The position numbers were made by a program, and so were the translations under genes. From Aquila chrysaetos chrysaetos (Eukaryota > Chordata > Aves > Accipitriformes > Accipitridae): a DNA stretch of 64,000 bases. Below are positions 1-11,595 of the stretch, piece after piece. Position 1 is the first letter of the stretch; every line of letters begins with the position of its first letter. The stretch spans positions 78,251,538-78,315,537 of the forward strand of contig NC_044004.1 of assembly GCF_900496995.4 (NCBI RefSeq), in the 5' to 3' direction. A model generated the notes under the pieces. The model had not been told where the DNA came from and ran no database searches. It saw nothing but the letters and a program-made list of their open reading frames with translations.

Positions 1-3000
1 TTAGTTATTCTAAATAATCTTTCTGTTCTCTGTTCTTAAACATTATTCCCGTTGGAAATCACCATCTTCCATTCTGCAGGAAGCAGAATTAAAACAAGAG
101 AAAGTGTGGTTTTTTTAGGTAAACACACACACATACACATTTGTGCACACACCTGCAGAGGTGAGCGCTACTTTGAAGACTAACAGCAACACCTATATTA
201 AGAATATCCAACAGTTCTTATCACGAAAGTCCATTTTTAACTGTCTATAATTCTATGAAATTTGAACTGCTAACATAGCCCGCATGTAAGATTAATGGGG
301 TTCTTCGCTGTGAGAATTCCATTTTGCTGTTTCTCAGAGTGGAACACAGGGAAAATGTTGCTGTTTGGTATTAAAAAAAAAAACAAACAACAAAACAAAA
401 AAAACCCCGTATCTTCTTCCTTGTAAAGTCCTAGTCATCTCCCCATCCTGTGGCCTAAGGGTTTAAATTTCTTTGGGAATTATTCTTTGTGTCTCATAGA
501 TGGGCCTTCTGCTTTCCATACAGAAACTGAGCTAAATTTCAGTGAGTTTTAAGGTTCCACAGAGGCTGTTGCTAAGGTTACATTACTAGCTGGAAGGGTT
601 ACGTGCTGTCACCACAGAGTACCTGAACGTCCTCCATCTGCCCCCAAGCCTGCCCATGGCAGGTGTGCACACCTCTGCCAGCCCTGCACCCCCTCACTTC
701 AAACCTTGTAGCAGCTAAGGCAGGGGCCCCAGAAAGCACACCCCAATTTACAACGCGGGCTCTTCCCTGCTTCACGGGGTAAAAAACAGCGTAAGGCTGT
801 CCGATGAAAAAATGGATCACAACATGTGCATACAGAGGGACTGAACTGAGGCTAGGCTGATACCTTCAGAGCTTCATTTGGCAGTTCCTAACTTTGCAGT
901 CTGCACTTGTTCTTCTGAGAGTTAGTCCGTATTTTGCACATAGCCATGCTTTGAGCAATTTATTCTTTCTGGCTTTCCATTGTATGAAATACTGAAGCAG
1001 AATAACAGAGACTGGTTCCTTCAACATTTGGAATATGTGTATTTTCAACTTTTATAAGAGATTGTAAGGAAACTTCAGTAGGTACTCTTCGTATCAGCAA
1101 ATCTGACAAACAGTACTTTTATCTTTGTCTTTTTATCTGGTAGTACAACATTCTAATTTTAAATGCAATTTTAAAAGAGTTTTCCCAAAGAGATTTCTCT
1201 TCGGGTCCCTTAATAAGATGTTTCTCTAAAGGAATCCCATGAGAACTTTTTATCTGCTCCTGTATGGCAGGCATGGTCTATCATAAATTAATTCTAAACT
1301 TATTTTCCTGAATGGAGCTGCATTCTAGCAGCTATTGGTGGTGCAAGTAACACTCTGTCACCAATGAATCATCTGATTACAAAATTTGGGATGTTCACAA
1401 CTGGACAAAATCACAAACACCAGAGGGCATGCCATTGCTGATGTCCCTAAAACCTGTCTGCCCCCACCAACTGCACTCCAAAAAGCTCTGATTAAAAGAC
1501 AAGACCATTTGAAAAAGTTCTTTCTATACTCACAGAGGCTCATTCTGCTGAGGAGACAGTCCCTCGCAAGGCAGATGAAGTAACATGAGAATTTCATGAT
1601 CATTATCTGTATTTCCTGCTGTGTTCTTTGTTCTTGTGGCATTAATACTTTGCAGCATTATCTCACAATTTACCTTTCTCAGCTTCCCCTGCGCACTGTG
1701 TGATCTGAGTACCTTGCAGGATCTTTCAGTCTCCATTTTCTGATCTGGTTTTCAGTACACTTGTTTGCTTTTGGTATGTTTAACCTCCGGTGAACAAATT
1801 AAACACACTTTGTTTCCTACCTTTAGCGTAGGACCTGATCCTCTAACAATGTTTTGACCCTACTTAATTTGCGGAGCAGTGTAAGACTTGTCTTTACTGA
1901 CTTTATTATGGTATTACTTCTCACCTGTAACTCTCAGCAGGGTTTAGAAGCATGGCAAGTGAGGGGAAATAATCTGCCATTTGCTTTCTCATTGTATTCT
2001 CAGTGGAATTGCTGGTAAGGAATCTGTAATGCCAATGATTTTTCAAATGCTTCTATCTTCAAAATTTTCATGGAATGGTTTTTCTTTTCCCATGCTTACA
2101 TGTGCAGAAAACTGGGTAAAATTTAGTGAAGGAAATAAAATTATAATAACAATTTTAATAACATGGGAAAATACCAGTTTTCCAGTATGCTGTTCACTTG
2201 AAAATAAAACCTGCCTAATCATTTAAAATTTTTTTTTAAAAGTTGCATCCTCTTTCTATAAATCAGCACAAAACACATTCTTTTCCTCCTAGAAACTTAT
2301 ACATGCCTTAGGGGAACAACAGCAGAGAATTACTTTCTTAACCATTTTTCAGCAGATTCTTCAAGAAATATGAGGGATCAGACACTGCAATACATGGAAA
2401 CCGATGTCTTCTGGAGCCTCCCGGTCTCACTGCAGCAGTAGGAGCAGTGGCATCACAGCCCAGAGTGAAGCCTGAAGCCACAGCATCCAAATGGCTGCTG
2501 GCGTGGCAGTGGGACACAGCGATGACTCTCTCTGCCATTTGCACTCCTGCTCCCAAGTACCTGTGTAACACCTGCACCGCTCTGTTAGCGAGGACATCAT
2601 GGAAGAGACTTGAGTGAGGCTGGTAAAAGAAGCTGTATAGCAAAGAGTTCATCATTCCTCCCTTGTGAAGACTATAAGACTCTCTGCTCCAATTTGCCTG
2701 CTTCTTTGTTCCCAAAGGCACATTAAAAAAGGGGGAGCGTTTGTTCTGTGTCTGCTTCTTTGTGAATAATGAGCAATCCTTCCTATTATCTGATTAGTGC
2801 TTGCTACTGTCCAAATTAATTAAAAATAAAAAAAAGAGGAAAATAATTATTTTCATATTTTACAGTGTTGAATACCTCAGACAACACAGCTGCTTGACTG
2901 TATGGTTTGAGACGACTACTCTTGACTGTTGCAGCTGTGGGCATGTGGAGGACAGTAATAGTGGTTCTGAGCAAGTATATTCTCAAGATAAAACCCATTG

Positions 3001-4755
3001 CTTGTGCGGTTTCTTGGGATTAGGTTTGTAGGAGCCAAAGTACCATAGGTCCCTGTTCTCTGAAGTAAGACTCCTTTGGAAAAATACAATATGCTGTTTG
3101 AGGTGTTTTGTTAATAGCATCCGAGCACGCAGGTAGGACGTAGCTCTCCTCCCACAAAGCAAAAATACATGAACGATTAATAAAAGGTCTCGAATTCAAG
3201 GGATTATTCTGCCTGTGACTTAAGCCTGAGGAGGATCATTATCACCAGCCAGCAGAGGATCTATAAATAACCCACAGAGCTGAGTTTAAAGCATTAGTTT
3301 AGCCTCTCAGTGGAAATTCAGTGCATTGTCTAAGTGTGGTTAGAGGCAAATATTATCTTAAAGCAACTTATTGTTTTACTTCACAGTGGCAAGGAAATAA
3401 GCATTTCTTATTATCAGGACAAGTGACATTATTTCAGCCCATCACTATGACTTGTGGCAAAACAGGAAGAAAGAATGAGGCAAAGCTGCAATTCCCCAGC
3501 AAGCACTTTTTCTCAGAACTGGGGAGGAGTGGATATACTCATTCTGAAAAGCCTGACTAATAGTTCTGGAAATCGATTCAGTCTACTCCTTCACGGGCAG
3601 GTAGAGCAGAAGCAGCAGTGCTGCAGCCAGCCCCACACGGCTGTGACCTGCCGGCAGGTCTCTAAGCCACCTGGAAGTAGTACTGGGAGAACAGATTACG
3701 CACCAAGTCACTCAGCTGCTTCACCGAAGTTGCCAGCAGAACTGCTAGGTAGTGTTGAATCGGGATCTTTGTAAGGTGGTTATTTGTCCACAGAGAACTA
3801 AGCTAACTGCTAGGTAGTTCTGCGTGGAGGATTAAACAACCATTAGGTGGTAACAACTTTTTGTCACTAACGTCTTCATCCACATTGGAGCAGGTGACGG
3901 CCCTCACATGCCTCTTTCTATGTATCTGTCTACCGAGGCAGGCAGTCTCCTCTTCCAGATTCTGAAGAAATGTTGTTTTAATAAAAGTTTCTTTTATGTG
4001 TTTCTGTAAAGGGTGTGCACATATTCTGTGCGGCCAAGTATTTTGCATCTCCTTCAGCCAGCTGGTTAGCATATAAGGGCTTGCGAGCTTTATCAGATGG
4101 TAAAGTTATACTGTTAATCTTAGTTTGTACATTCAACCCCATGCCTGCTAATATGGTCTTTACATCTTTAGTGAAAAAATGTTGCATGCCTGCCAATAAA
4201 AACATACAATATTTTTCTGGCTAAACCAGTTATATTACCTTCAAAATTGTTGATAAATGCATATGCAAAAGCAAAGCAGTCCAATACCAAGCTGCTAGAA
4301 CTGTGATCATTTAAAAATAGCGCTTGAATAGGCTAGATCTTCTGTTCTTACCAATTCAACAATTATTTACTTATTATTAATGGCTACAAAAATAGTTTCA
4401 TTGTTCTTAAGAACACTTACAACCTCTCTGTTTATATTACCTGTCTAGAGATACTGAAGCAGCCTGATACTTCCCTTCCTTACAGGATGAGTTGCAGGCA
4501 AGAGGTAACTGGGGTAAAAAAAGAAGAAAGAGACTTAAAAATACTTTTTTTACACATAAAAGTTGTATCACTGGGCTTGGATAATAGAAGTATAACAGTC
4601 CTCCCAGTGTGAATGTAATTATGTACATACCAACCTATGGAAATATGGGCATGTGGATAAGCGCTACCAGTGCAAGCTACCTGGAGGGAGAATGTCCTTG
4701 AAGCCTATGACTTCAGAAAACTGTAATGTTAAGGTGCCGTGGCTACACTCAAACT

Positions 4756-4771
4756 AGGTCAAATGAGGTCA
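4756..4771 (+). promoter_or_regulatory. Perfect DR4 nuclear-receptor half-site pair
   Basis: Two exact AGGTCA half-sites, 4756-4761 and 4766-4771, are separated by four bases (AATG). DR4 is the classical binding arrangement for RXR heterodimers with thyroid hormone receptor or LXR. It lies about 18 kb upstream of the CpG-island promoter. Occupancy and target gene are unknown. Confidence 0.4.
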
Positions 4772-5039
4772 GAATGGTTTCAGTGAAAAACTCCATTTTC
4801 CATTTACACATGGTACAATGAAATTAAAAAAAAAAGGGGGAAGAGGTGGGAAATAAGTTACCGAGAGCCAGCCATTGTGAGGGCCCTGCGTGCACCAGAG
4901 ACTCTGCAACCCCTTACACCCCTCTGAGGCATCTGAGAAAGGTAGGCCAGCTCTGAAATGCCATCTACCCATAGCCGTATAATGTTGGGTCAGGCTTAGG
5001 TGAGAGACAGCTGTGGGAAGCCACATCAGGGCTTCCTCC

Positions 5040-5345
5040 TTCACTTGGAAGGTGCATTTATGGTCAGGGTCTTCGTCTTCAGCCTGTGCCTGAGCTATGT
5101 CGTAGGTATGCCTGTGCCCAGCCTTGTACTTGGCTGGTCTTGACCTTGCCCTGCTGAATTGGCTTCCTGGCTTGATTTTGGACCTGCCCCATCACTACGG
5201 GCTTGCCTGGCAGTCCGCGGGACCGTGGCTGACCCTGGTGAGTGTTACCAGACCTGCCCTGCCTTGCTGGCGTCCTGGGGGACTGCAGCCAAGACAGTGA
5301 GGTCACTGCCCCTGCTTGTTTTGTCGTCACCCCGTAGTTTCTGGC
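5040..5345. other. GC-rich, weakly repetitive pocket
   Basis: About 300 bases clearly richer in G+C than their flanks, with recurring words such as CCTTG, CTGGCTT and GACCTGCCC. It directly precedes the CR1 fossil but I cannot align it with the CR1 reverse-transcriptase region. It could be an older repeat or a decayed low-complexity array. Open frames on both strands here have no recognisable domain. Confidence 0.35.
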
Positions 5346-5397
5346 TCACTTTCCCTTCCTGCTGCTCCCAATTACCTCTTAATATTCACTAGAGAGA

Positions 5398-6432
5398 GGT
5401 CAGGAGAACAGGACTGGAAGAATTACAGACCAGCCAATGGTGCTTTGATAATGGAACAAATTATAGACTACTCATTTTGTATTCATCCAGAGGACAATAA
5501 GGAGATAAAATCAGCCAACGTGGACTGGACCAATACAGGTCAAGTCCAGCTCCTCTGTTTTATAGATGGAACATCCAGCCTAATGGATAGGGGTTAACCT
5601 GTAAGTATGGTATAACTTCACTTTAATTAAGACTGTCGATACAGTTTTACTACATCAAGACATGAGTGTCATTCTCACATGAAAACTAAGAAACACTGGA
5701 CAAGATGATGTTGTTATTAGGTAAGTGTTGAAAGCTCATATTCAAAATAATAGTTTCAAAATTGGCTCTTGACTGTGTCAGACCACGATGTGGGCTTATT
5801 TAATGCTTTAATTAACGGCCTAAATGATAAGCATAGGGAATGCTTTTATGTAACACTCTTTCTAACAGAAAAACAGCAACTGTTCTAGGAGGTATCCACA
5901 GAAATATAGCATGTAAGTGAGGTACTCTGTTGTACTTGGAACTTGATATGGCCTAAACTGGAACATAATGCTTCCTTATTTGAGTACCAATCTCAGTGTC
6001 AAAAAGGATAAATTGGAGAGGTGAGCAAGTGGTGAGAGGTTTAGAAAATAACGCCTCTGAAGAAGAGTTGAAAAAAATGAATTTTTTCTGCATGGCAAAG
6101 TGAAGATGTGGAGAAAGATGGGTGACATAAAATGTGTAAAGAATTGGCATAAAAGCATGGTGACCAACTGTTATTCTGCATGACAGCAAGAACAGAACAA
6201 GAATTAATCTACTTTCTTTATGGCAAGGGAAAAATCCATCTTAAATATTAGGAATAACTTTCTAACTACATTTTAGCACTAAAAGAGGTTATTTACAGAA
6301 TTTGTGGAATCTGCATTGCTGGACGTGCCCAAGAACAGGCTATACAAATATCGGTGAGTTACTAGACTTGATCCCAGAGAATGGAATTGATGGCTGGGAT
6401 TATACCTAGTCCTAAAATTCTACGGTTTCTGA
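5398..6432 (+). mobile_element. CR1-type LINE fossil (RT region to 3' end)
   Basis: Colinear with CR1 elements as I remember them. Near 5420-5600 it has reverse-transcriptase-region words such as AATTACAGACCAGCCAATGG, GAACAAATTATAGAC and CTAATGGATAGGGG. Decayed RT sequence follows to about 5850. The 3' part (about 6000-6432) has GGTGACCAACTGTTATTCTG, AATATTAGGAATAACTTTCT, TTTGTGGAATCTGCATTG and AAGAACAGGCTATACAAATA, then a CTAGACTTGATCCCA segment and an ATTCTACGGTTTCT tail. Reading frames are broken, so it is long dead. Part of the RT region appears deleted. Confidence 0.8.
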
Positions 6433-7625
6433 GACCTCTATTGTAGCGAAGTAGATCTTCATTTAAATGTGGCATCTTACAATCAACCCCCGCTACACTA
6501 TATTATTACCTTAAATTGGTCATTGAATAGTTTCCTAGGTAAGAAAGTTCAATGCACAATTTGTAAGTTATTTTGTACACTAGTAATGGATGTATATTAA
6601 TACGCAAATTCCACAACCTGACTAAGAAACTCTCATCACATTTGGCCAACCTACTGACCTCACTGTCTAAAAAGGCAGGAGAGAAAATACATTTAAAAAG
6701 CAGCCAGCACTAAGTGGAGTGAACTGTACACATTCAGTATTTCATAATCTGAAAGACCAGTTGTATTTACTGTTATTGCAATCACAATACAAAAATGTAT
6801 TCCCAGAAGCATTCCCTGGAAGACAGCAGTAGCTGTTAATACAGCAGCAAGATGGCCAATCCAAATTCAGGGCAAAAGGAGCTGGGCAATGACCCAAATA
6901 TATTTTCCTGAGCTGCGAATTAGTGAATGAGAAATGAAGATTTTGGTTGTTTGAGATCAGCTCTCACACGGGATGTTTTATTTTCCTTATCCCCAGCCTG
7001 TCCTGATTTTAAATGTATGTCAAAGTTATTTTTTATCTTTGAAAATTAATGGAAATAATTTAATTTCTCATGCAGAGATAAAGATGTATGCATATTTTAT
7101 ATCAACTAATACTTTTTGCTTTTTGCCAATGCTTTACTTAAAAGCTCATAAAACTAATGTTTTTGTTCTAATAAAAAGGAAAGCCCTTGAGACCTCATAT
7201 TCCCTGTCTGCACAGAACTGCACAGATGAGGGCAAGCTTCTCGTAAATCCCTGCAACCTGAAAGCTGTAGTAAACCTTAGGTTTAACTGTGTTCTGGAAG
7301 GTGGGAGGCTTTTGCAGGCATATGCAGCACCAAGGGATGTAATTCTGTTTACCTACATGCTCCAAAGAAACACATTCAGAAAGCAGAAGGCATCAGGCCA
7401 GGCAATTTGAGAAGCAACCTCTTCACGCAACTGTCTTGGCTTATTACCCACAATCTTCTTTGATATCTCCACTTTCACCATCAGGGTTTTCAGAAATGAC
7501 TTAAGTTTGTGCCCAAGATGTCATCAGTGTGAAAAGCTACCACTTTGCGTATCATTTTCACCTGTCCCAAAATCTTGCATGTCCTATGACAGGGAATTTG
7601 TTATTTGTGACAGCGTATGCCTTTT

Positions 7626-7695
7626 CAGTGTCTTCTCTGGCTGCTGTAAAGAGAAGAAGTGATCATCTTCTCTTTATAGCTGCCAGATATGACTG
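7626..7695. other. Long hairpin (inverted repeat), miRNA-precursor-like
   Basis: The inner stem pairs 7637-7657 with 7666-7686: 20 of 21 positions pair, including one G-T wobble (7646/7677), with one T-T mismatch (7642/7681), around an 8-nt loop (7658-7665). Weaker, interrupted pairing extends the stem to about 7626 and 7695. Its size is near that of pre-miRNA hairpins. It could also be a decayed palindromic DNA transposon. The pairing is direct observation; the function is inference. Confidence 0.4.
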
Positions 7696-9548
7696 CTTTT
7701 GAAAGCAATTTCAAGCCTTTTTGCCGTGGAGCAGATGATCTGGCCCTAAACTTGTTATGAACTTAGATTTTGCTTAACATTTTGAGTAGCGGGTACAGTA
7801 TAGCAATCATTTATGTTCTTCAAGCTCTTCGAAAAAATAAAGCACTCTGTAAGCATTAATCATCTGTATGTTATGGCAACATGACCATTCCCAAGCAAAT
7901 ACTTGCACAAAGTTGAAAGGCCTAAAATGGAAACACTTTTAAGAAGCACAAAATTCAGATATACTCAGGTCTCCTTTCTGTACTTTGCTCATGGGCCCTG
8001 ATAAGCAATGCCCGCTCATCATGTTCATGTCACTCCTTGCAAGTGAAGCTCTTTGCCTGAGTGTGGTATTACCGGGTGGTGGAAGCTAAACCCTGCAAGC
8101 TTTTTACTTTGAAGTCAGTCATCAGCAAACGCAGGCGTGATCCCTTTTCAGTATGCATGCCCTCCAACAGGCAAGTACATAGGAACTAGTTTTGTCCAGA
8201 AACAGATTTTGAATAGGCTTTAAAACAGATTTCCTGCTCCAGATCTCTCCAGACAAGACTCAAAAATACTTCTTTAGCACCTGAAGTGAGAATAACTCTT
8301 GTCCATCATAAACAATGGTCTCACAATTAAGTAAAGCTGTGTTTTATTATTCCCATAAACTCTTGTTTATCTTATGTAAAAACTGAGGACAAAAGCACTT
8401 TCTTAATAAAAAATGGCATTTTGAAGCTAAAATCATTGGAGTGGCTCCACATGCTGTGATGTTCAGATGAAATCTGAATCAGGGCAATTTTCTTCTGCCC
8501 ATCTAAATGCCATCCAGCTACATTATCTCTGCAGCTCTGAACAGCAACAGAATGGTTAACTAGTAGTCTAGACTGAGTTTTTTAAATGTCCAGAAAAGAG
8601 GGGAAGTGTTTGAAAATATTTTTTGTTTGCAAATATACTATATAATTTTAGATTAGAAAGAAGCCAATTACTGGAACAAAAAAGCACGCGAGTGGTCTGG
8701 CGGAAATAATTGCCACTTAAGAGTATTCAAGGCCCCTGAAGAGCTTATAAAATAGCGTGAAGCCAGAATTTTCATGAAATTTCCAAACTGGTCATTGGAA
8801 GCTTGCTTTTATTATCAGATTCAAGTAGAAATGGCCAACACCTTTCTGGATCTTTCACTATTAAAAAAATAATTTGGTACATACCATCCCAGGAGTTGCC
8901 ATAATGCTGTTCAGCTTGCATTTATCTGAAGCTGACAGATACGCTGCTCAGATGCAAATGTTGAACCAGATGCCATCAGCATTTCCCTGACTTTTCTGTC
9001 AGAGGATGGTAATCTCATATACCATCTCTAGGACATATGCTTCTTTTTCATCTTCTTCCTCACACCCTCTACCTACGTCTTCCTTGCATCCTTCTCCCAG
9101 GGAAGTGTCCAAATCCAACAGGAGTCAGAACAAATCTTACAGTAACCTTTTTGCCATCTAAAACCCCACTTCTAGCAATAGATTCTAGTAGAGCTGGGGT
9201 CTCAAAGTGCTTAATATGCCTCTAATATGCCTGTGATAATACAGAAAAACTTAGATAAAGCTGGAAAAGCAAACCTTCTATTCTTCTGTTCTGTGTGACT
9301 TACCAATGGCTGAAGTTCAAGCACCATTGGCAGTAGCTGTTTTTTCTTCACTTCTGATAGCCTTTGACCTCTTTCTCTCCATGTTTGTAAATTCTTCTCT
9401 TTTGCTTCAATAAAAAAAACATGAACTCACTTTGACAAAAAAACAAGTTACCAAATTTAATTGCTCCTCTTCCCATCAAGGATGTTGTGAAGCTGACAGT
9501 TCAGAGGATGTCAGACAGAATTGTTCTTTCAAAACCTCTGTGTAAGTT

Positions 9549-9565
9549 TATATATATATATATAT
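9549..9565. repeat. (TA)n microsatellite
   Basis: An alternating T-A tract of about 17 bases, with a related ATATATATAC-type stretch some 20 bases downstream that can pair with it. Probably length-polymorphic. Confidence 0.85.
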
Positions 9566-9852
9566 GGCATACATGTAAAAAACCATATATATACTTTTTT
9601 TAAAGAAGGATAAAGAGGAAAGCACAGAGGAAAAAGGAAGTATCAAGAGTAACATAAATTTTTGCGTTGAACTTTTTTTTCTTCTTTTTATCTCGCTAAA
9701 AATTAAAACATGATTGGCAATGTATTTAAGAAAACAAACCAAGTCTTTGGAAAGTGAGCTCTGGACCTAAAAAATTGCCTCAGTCTTTCAGTTTTGGCTT
9801 CATTTCTGTTCCTATTTCAAGGTTTTAAAATATTATTTGTTAGTAAAACGAT

Positions 9853-9945
9853 CAAGATAGAATCATAAGTTGAGTGTTAGCCGTTATAAATGACCTCTAT
9901 TAGTCCAGCTATGACATCACATAAAATCCATGTTAAAATACAGTG
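9853..9945 (-). mobile_element. CR1 3'-tail remnant, reverse orientation
   Basis: The stretch containing ATAGAATCATAAGTTGAG and AATGACCTCTATTAGTCCAG resembles the reverse complement of the usual CR1 3' end (AGAATCATAGAATGG... then a GACCT... ATCATCTAGT-type segment). It is short and decayed, so the call is tentative. Confidence 0.4.
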
Positions 9946-11369
9946 ACCTCGGCACTTCTGTGTTTCACAAAATTCTAGAATTCTCCCATCTCCATTTTGT
10001 TGCTGATATAAAGTTATATCCTCTGTCAGAGCAAGGATTTTCAATTCCTGTTAGAGCTTCCCCCTCCTGACTACAATGCACCACCTGACTTTAGGGACCA
10101 AATACAGGTGGCTAAATTGGAAAGCTCTTGTTACATTCCCTAACGCAGGCATTTAGAATGACGGTTTGGAAGACCCGCTCCTTTTCTCCACTGATATGTA
10201 AAGAAGCTAAGAATACAGACTCTCAATTCATTACTTAAATTAGATACCAGAAGTTAGGCAGTGAGATACTCTCCTTCACTCCTATTACTGCTCACTGCAG
10301 GATGTTCACCCAAGCTCTGAAGTAATTTAATAATTATGATGTAAATGACTTGGAGGTAGATGGACTTTAAAGGCTTTTTGCATTTATTACTGCAATAGTT
10401 TTGTAGCTTGTGCCCTGAAAAAATGACATGCACAAATCAGCTGTATGGTGCTGTGTTACTGCATGTAGTCACCAGACCACAACGATGGTGTTCAGCAGGG
10501 GACCGGCCATGGAAAAGGAGTTATTTGGACTGAGAGGTAAGGTCCTAAAATAGCTTTCTAACAATGGAGGAGAGGGGAGCACGTAAAACACCTAAATACT
10601 TTCAAGACAGGTCCCTGTAAATTTAGGGGAGAGGATTTTGTAGCACTAACTGGCAGCCAGGCAACAATACAAGATGCCCTTCCTTGCCCTTTTTCTGAGG
10701 GTGTGGACCTGCCACAAAGATTACAGTGGAGGATGATGTAATTCTGAGATATTTATCCATTCCAGCCCTGTCTTTGCCTGTAAAAAGGTTTAAATGTTTC
10801 TTTATTTCTTAATTTTGGGTTAATTCTGATAAGAGGTTTTATGGCTGTGAGCAAAGTAGGTTTGTGGCATTGTACTTGCTGAAAGATAATAAAGACAGTG
10901 ATCATTGAATTGTATCTCTGGTTTCCCGAGACTGTATCCTTCATTTTAGCTAGAAGTACTTTTTGTGTCACAAGACCCCTGCATTTCTCAGCTACACAAA
11001 TCTTAACACCTTACTTGCTTGTTTACATGGCAATTTAGAAAAACAGCCTCCTCTCACATGATCTTGTTCTAGAAAAGCAAGATAGAAATTTGACATACAA
11101 AATAATTCAGCAACACCACTATTCCCTTTTAGATTTCAGAATAGCTCTTTTTCTTCTCACTCAGTCTCATAAGAAATTATTGTTATTCTGAGGTCATCTG
11201 TAAATCAGAGTGCAGCACTAAAAAAATCAAGCTACATAAAATTAATAAGTTTTAACAGAAATCGGGCAACTTGTAATTTTTTAATATAGGGAAACTCAGA
11301 AGAATATATACATTTACTTTTAATATCAAATTTGTGTCTGGAACGATGCCCTCCACCAGTCAGTTTTAA

Positions 11370-11595
11370 TAGGAACATAGGATCTGCCATGCTCCATTAA
11401 GCCAATGATCCATCAAGTCCAATATTCTTCACTCTGCTTGGCAAATGCAAGATGCTTCAAAGGAAGGCAAATTGCCCATCATGCACTTGGCCAATTTTTC
11501 AATTTGAATAGTCCATTGTGCAAAAGCCACTCCATTCTTCATGTCAAGTCCTTGTCCCATATGGTTACAAATGTTAAGTAATCAAGTGGCATGAA
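11370..11595 (+). mobile_element. Ancient amniote interspersed repeat
   Basis: It begins AGGAACATAGGATCTGCCAT and continues with CCAATGATCCATCAAGTCCA and CAAGATGCTTCAAAGGAAGG. This order matches, from memory, a repeat common in turtle and crocodilian genomes that starts with a GAACATAAGAA-type motif, then CCAATGGTCCATCTAG and GGTGCTTCAGAGG. I do not assign a formal family name. The right end is uncertain. Confidence 0.5.

Larger units (their letters stand above)
1..5397. other. Intergenic DNA upstream of TRPC3, left part
   Basis: AT-rich non-coding DNA with no gene recognised. It holds a short CA-rich stretch near 124-152, an A-rich tract (373-405), somewhat GC-rich patches near 600-780 and 2400-2620, the AGGTGTGCACACCT palindrome (661-674), a CTCF-like string near 1416-1430 and the DR4 motif at 4756-4771. 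The open frames present have no recognisable domains and look like chance. Confidence 0.7.
6433..11369. other. Intergenic DNA upstream of TRPC3, middle part
   Basis: No gene recognised. It contains the hairpin at about 7626-7695, a (TA)n tract at 9549-9565, and a CR1 tail remnant near 9853-9945. A 145-codon open frame at 6973-7410 lies in AT-rich DNA and shows no domain. The stretch 8640-9010 is free of recognisable repeats and has an ATGCAAAT octamer near 8953; it might be a conserved non-coding element, which only alignment can show. Confidence 0.6.

Noticed and set aside
1416-1430. CTCF-like core (ACACCAGAGGGCAT)
   Set aside because: A partial match only; such strings occur often by chance and orientation/occupancy cannot be judged.
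2338-2721. 127-codon minus-strand open frame in a GC-richer patch
   Set aside because: No recognisable motif or splice context. It could be a relic, but nothing supports a gene.
6973-7410. 145-codon plus-strand open frame
   Set aside because: No recognisable domain, no exon-like signals, AT-driven composition; plausible by chance in 64 kb.
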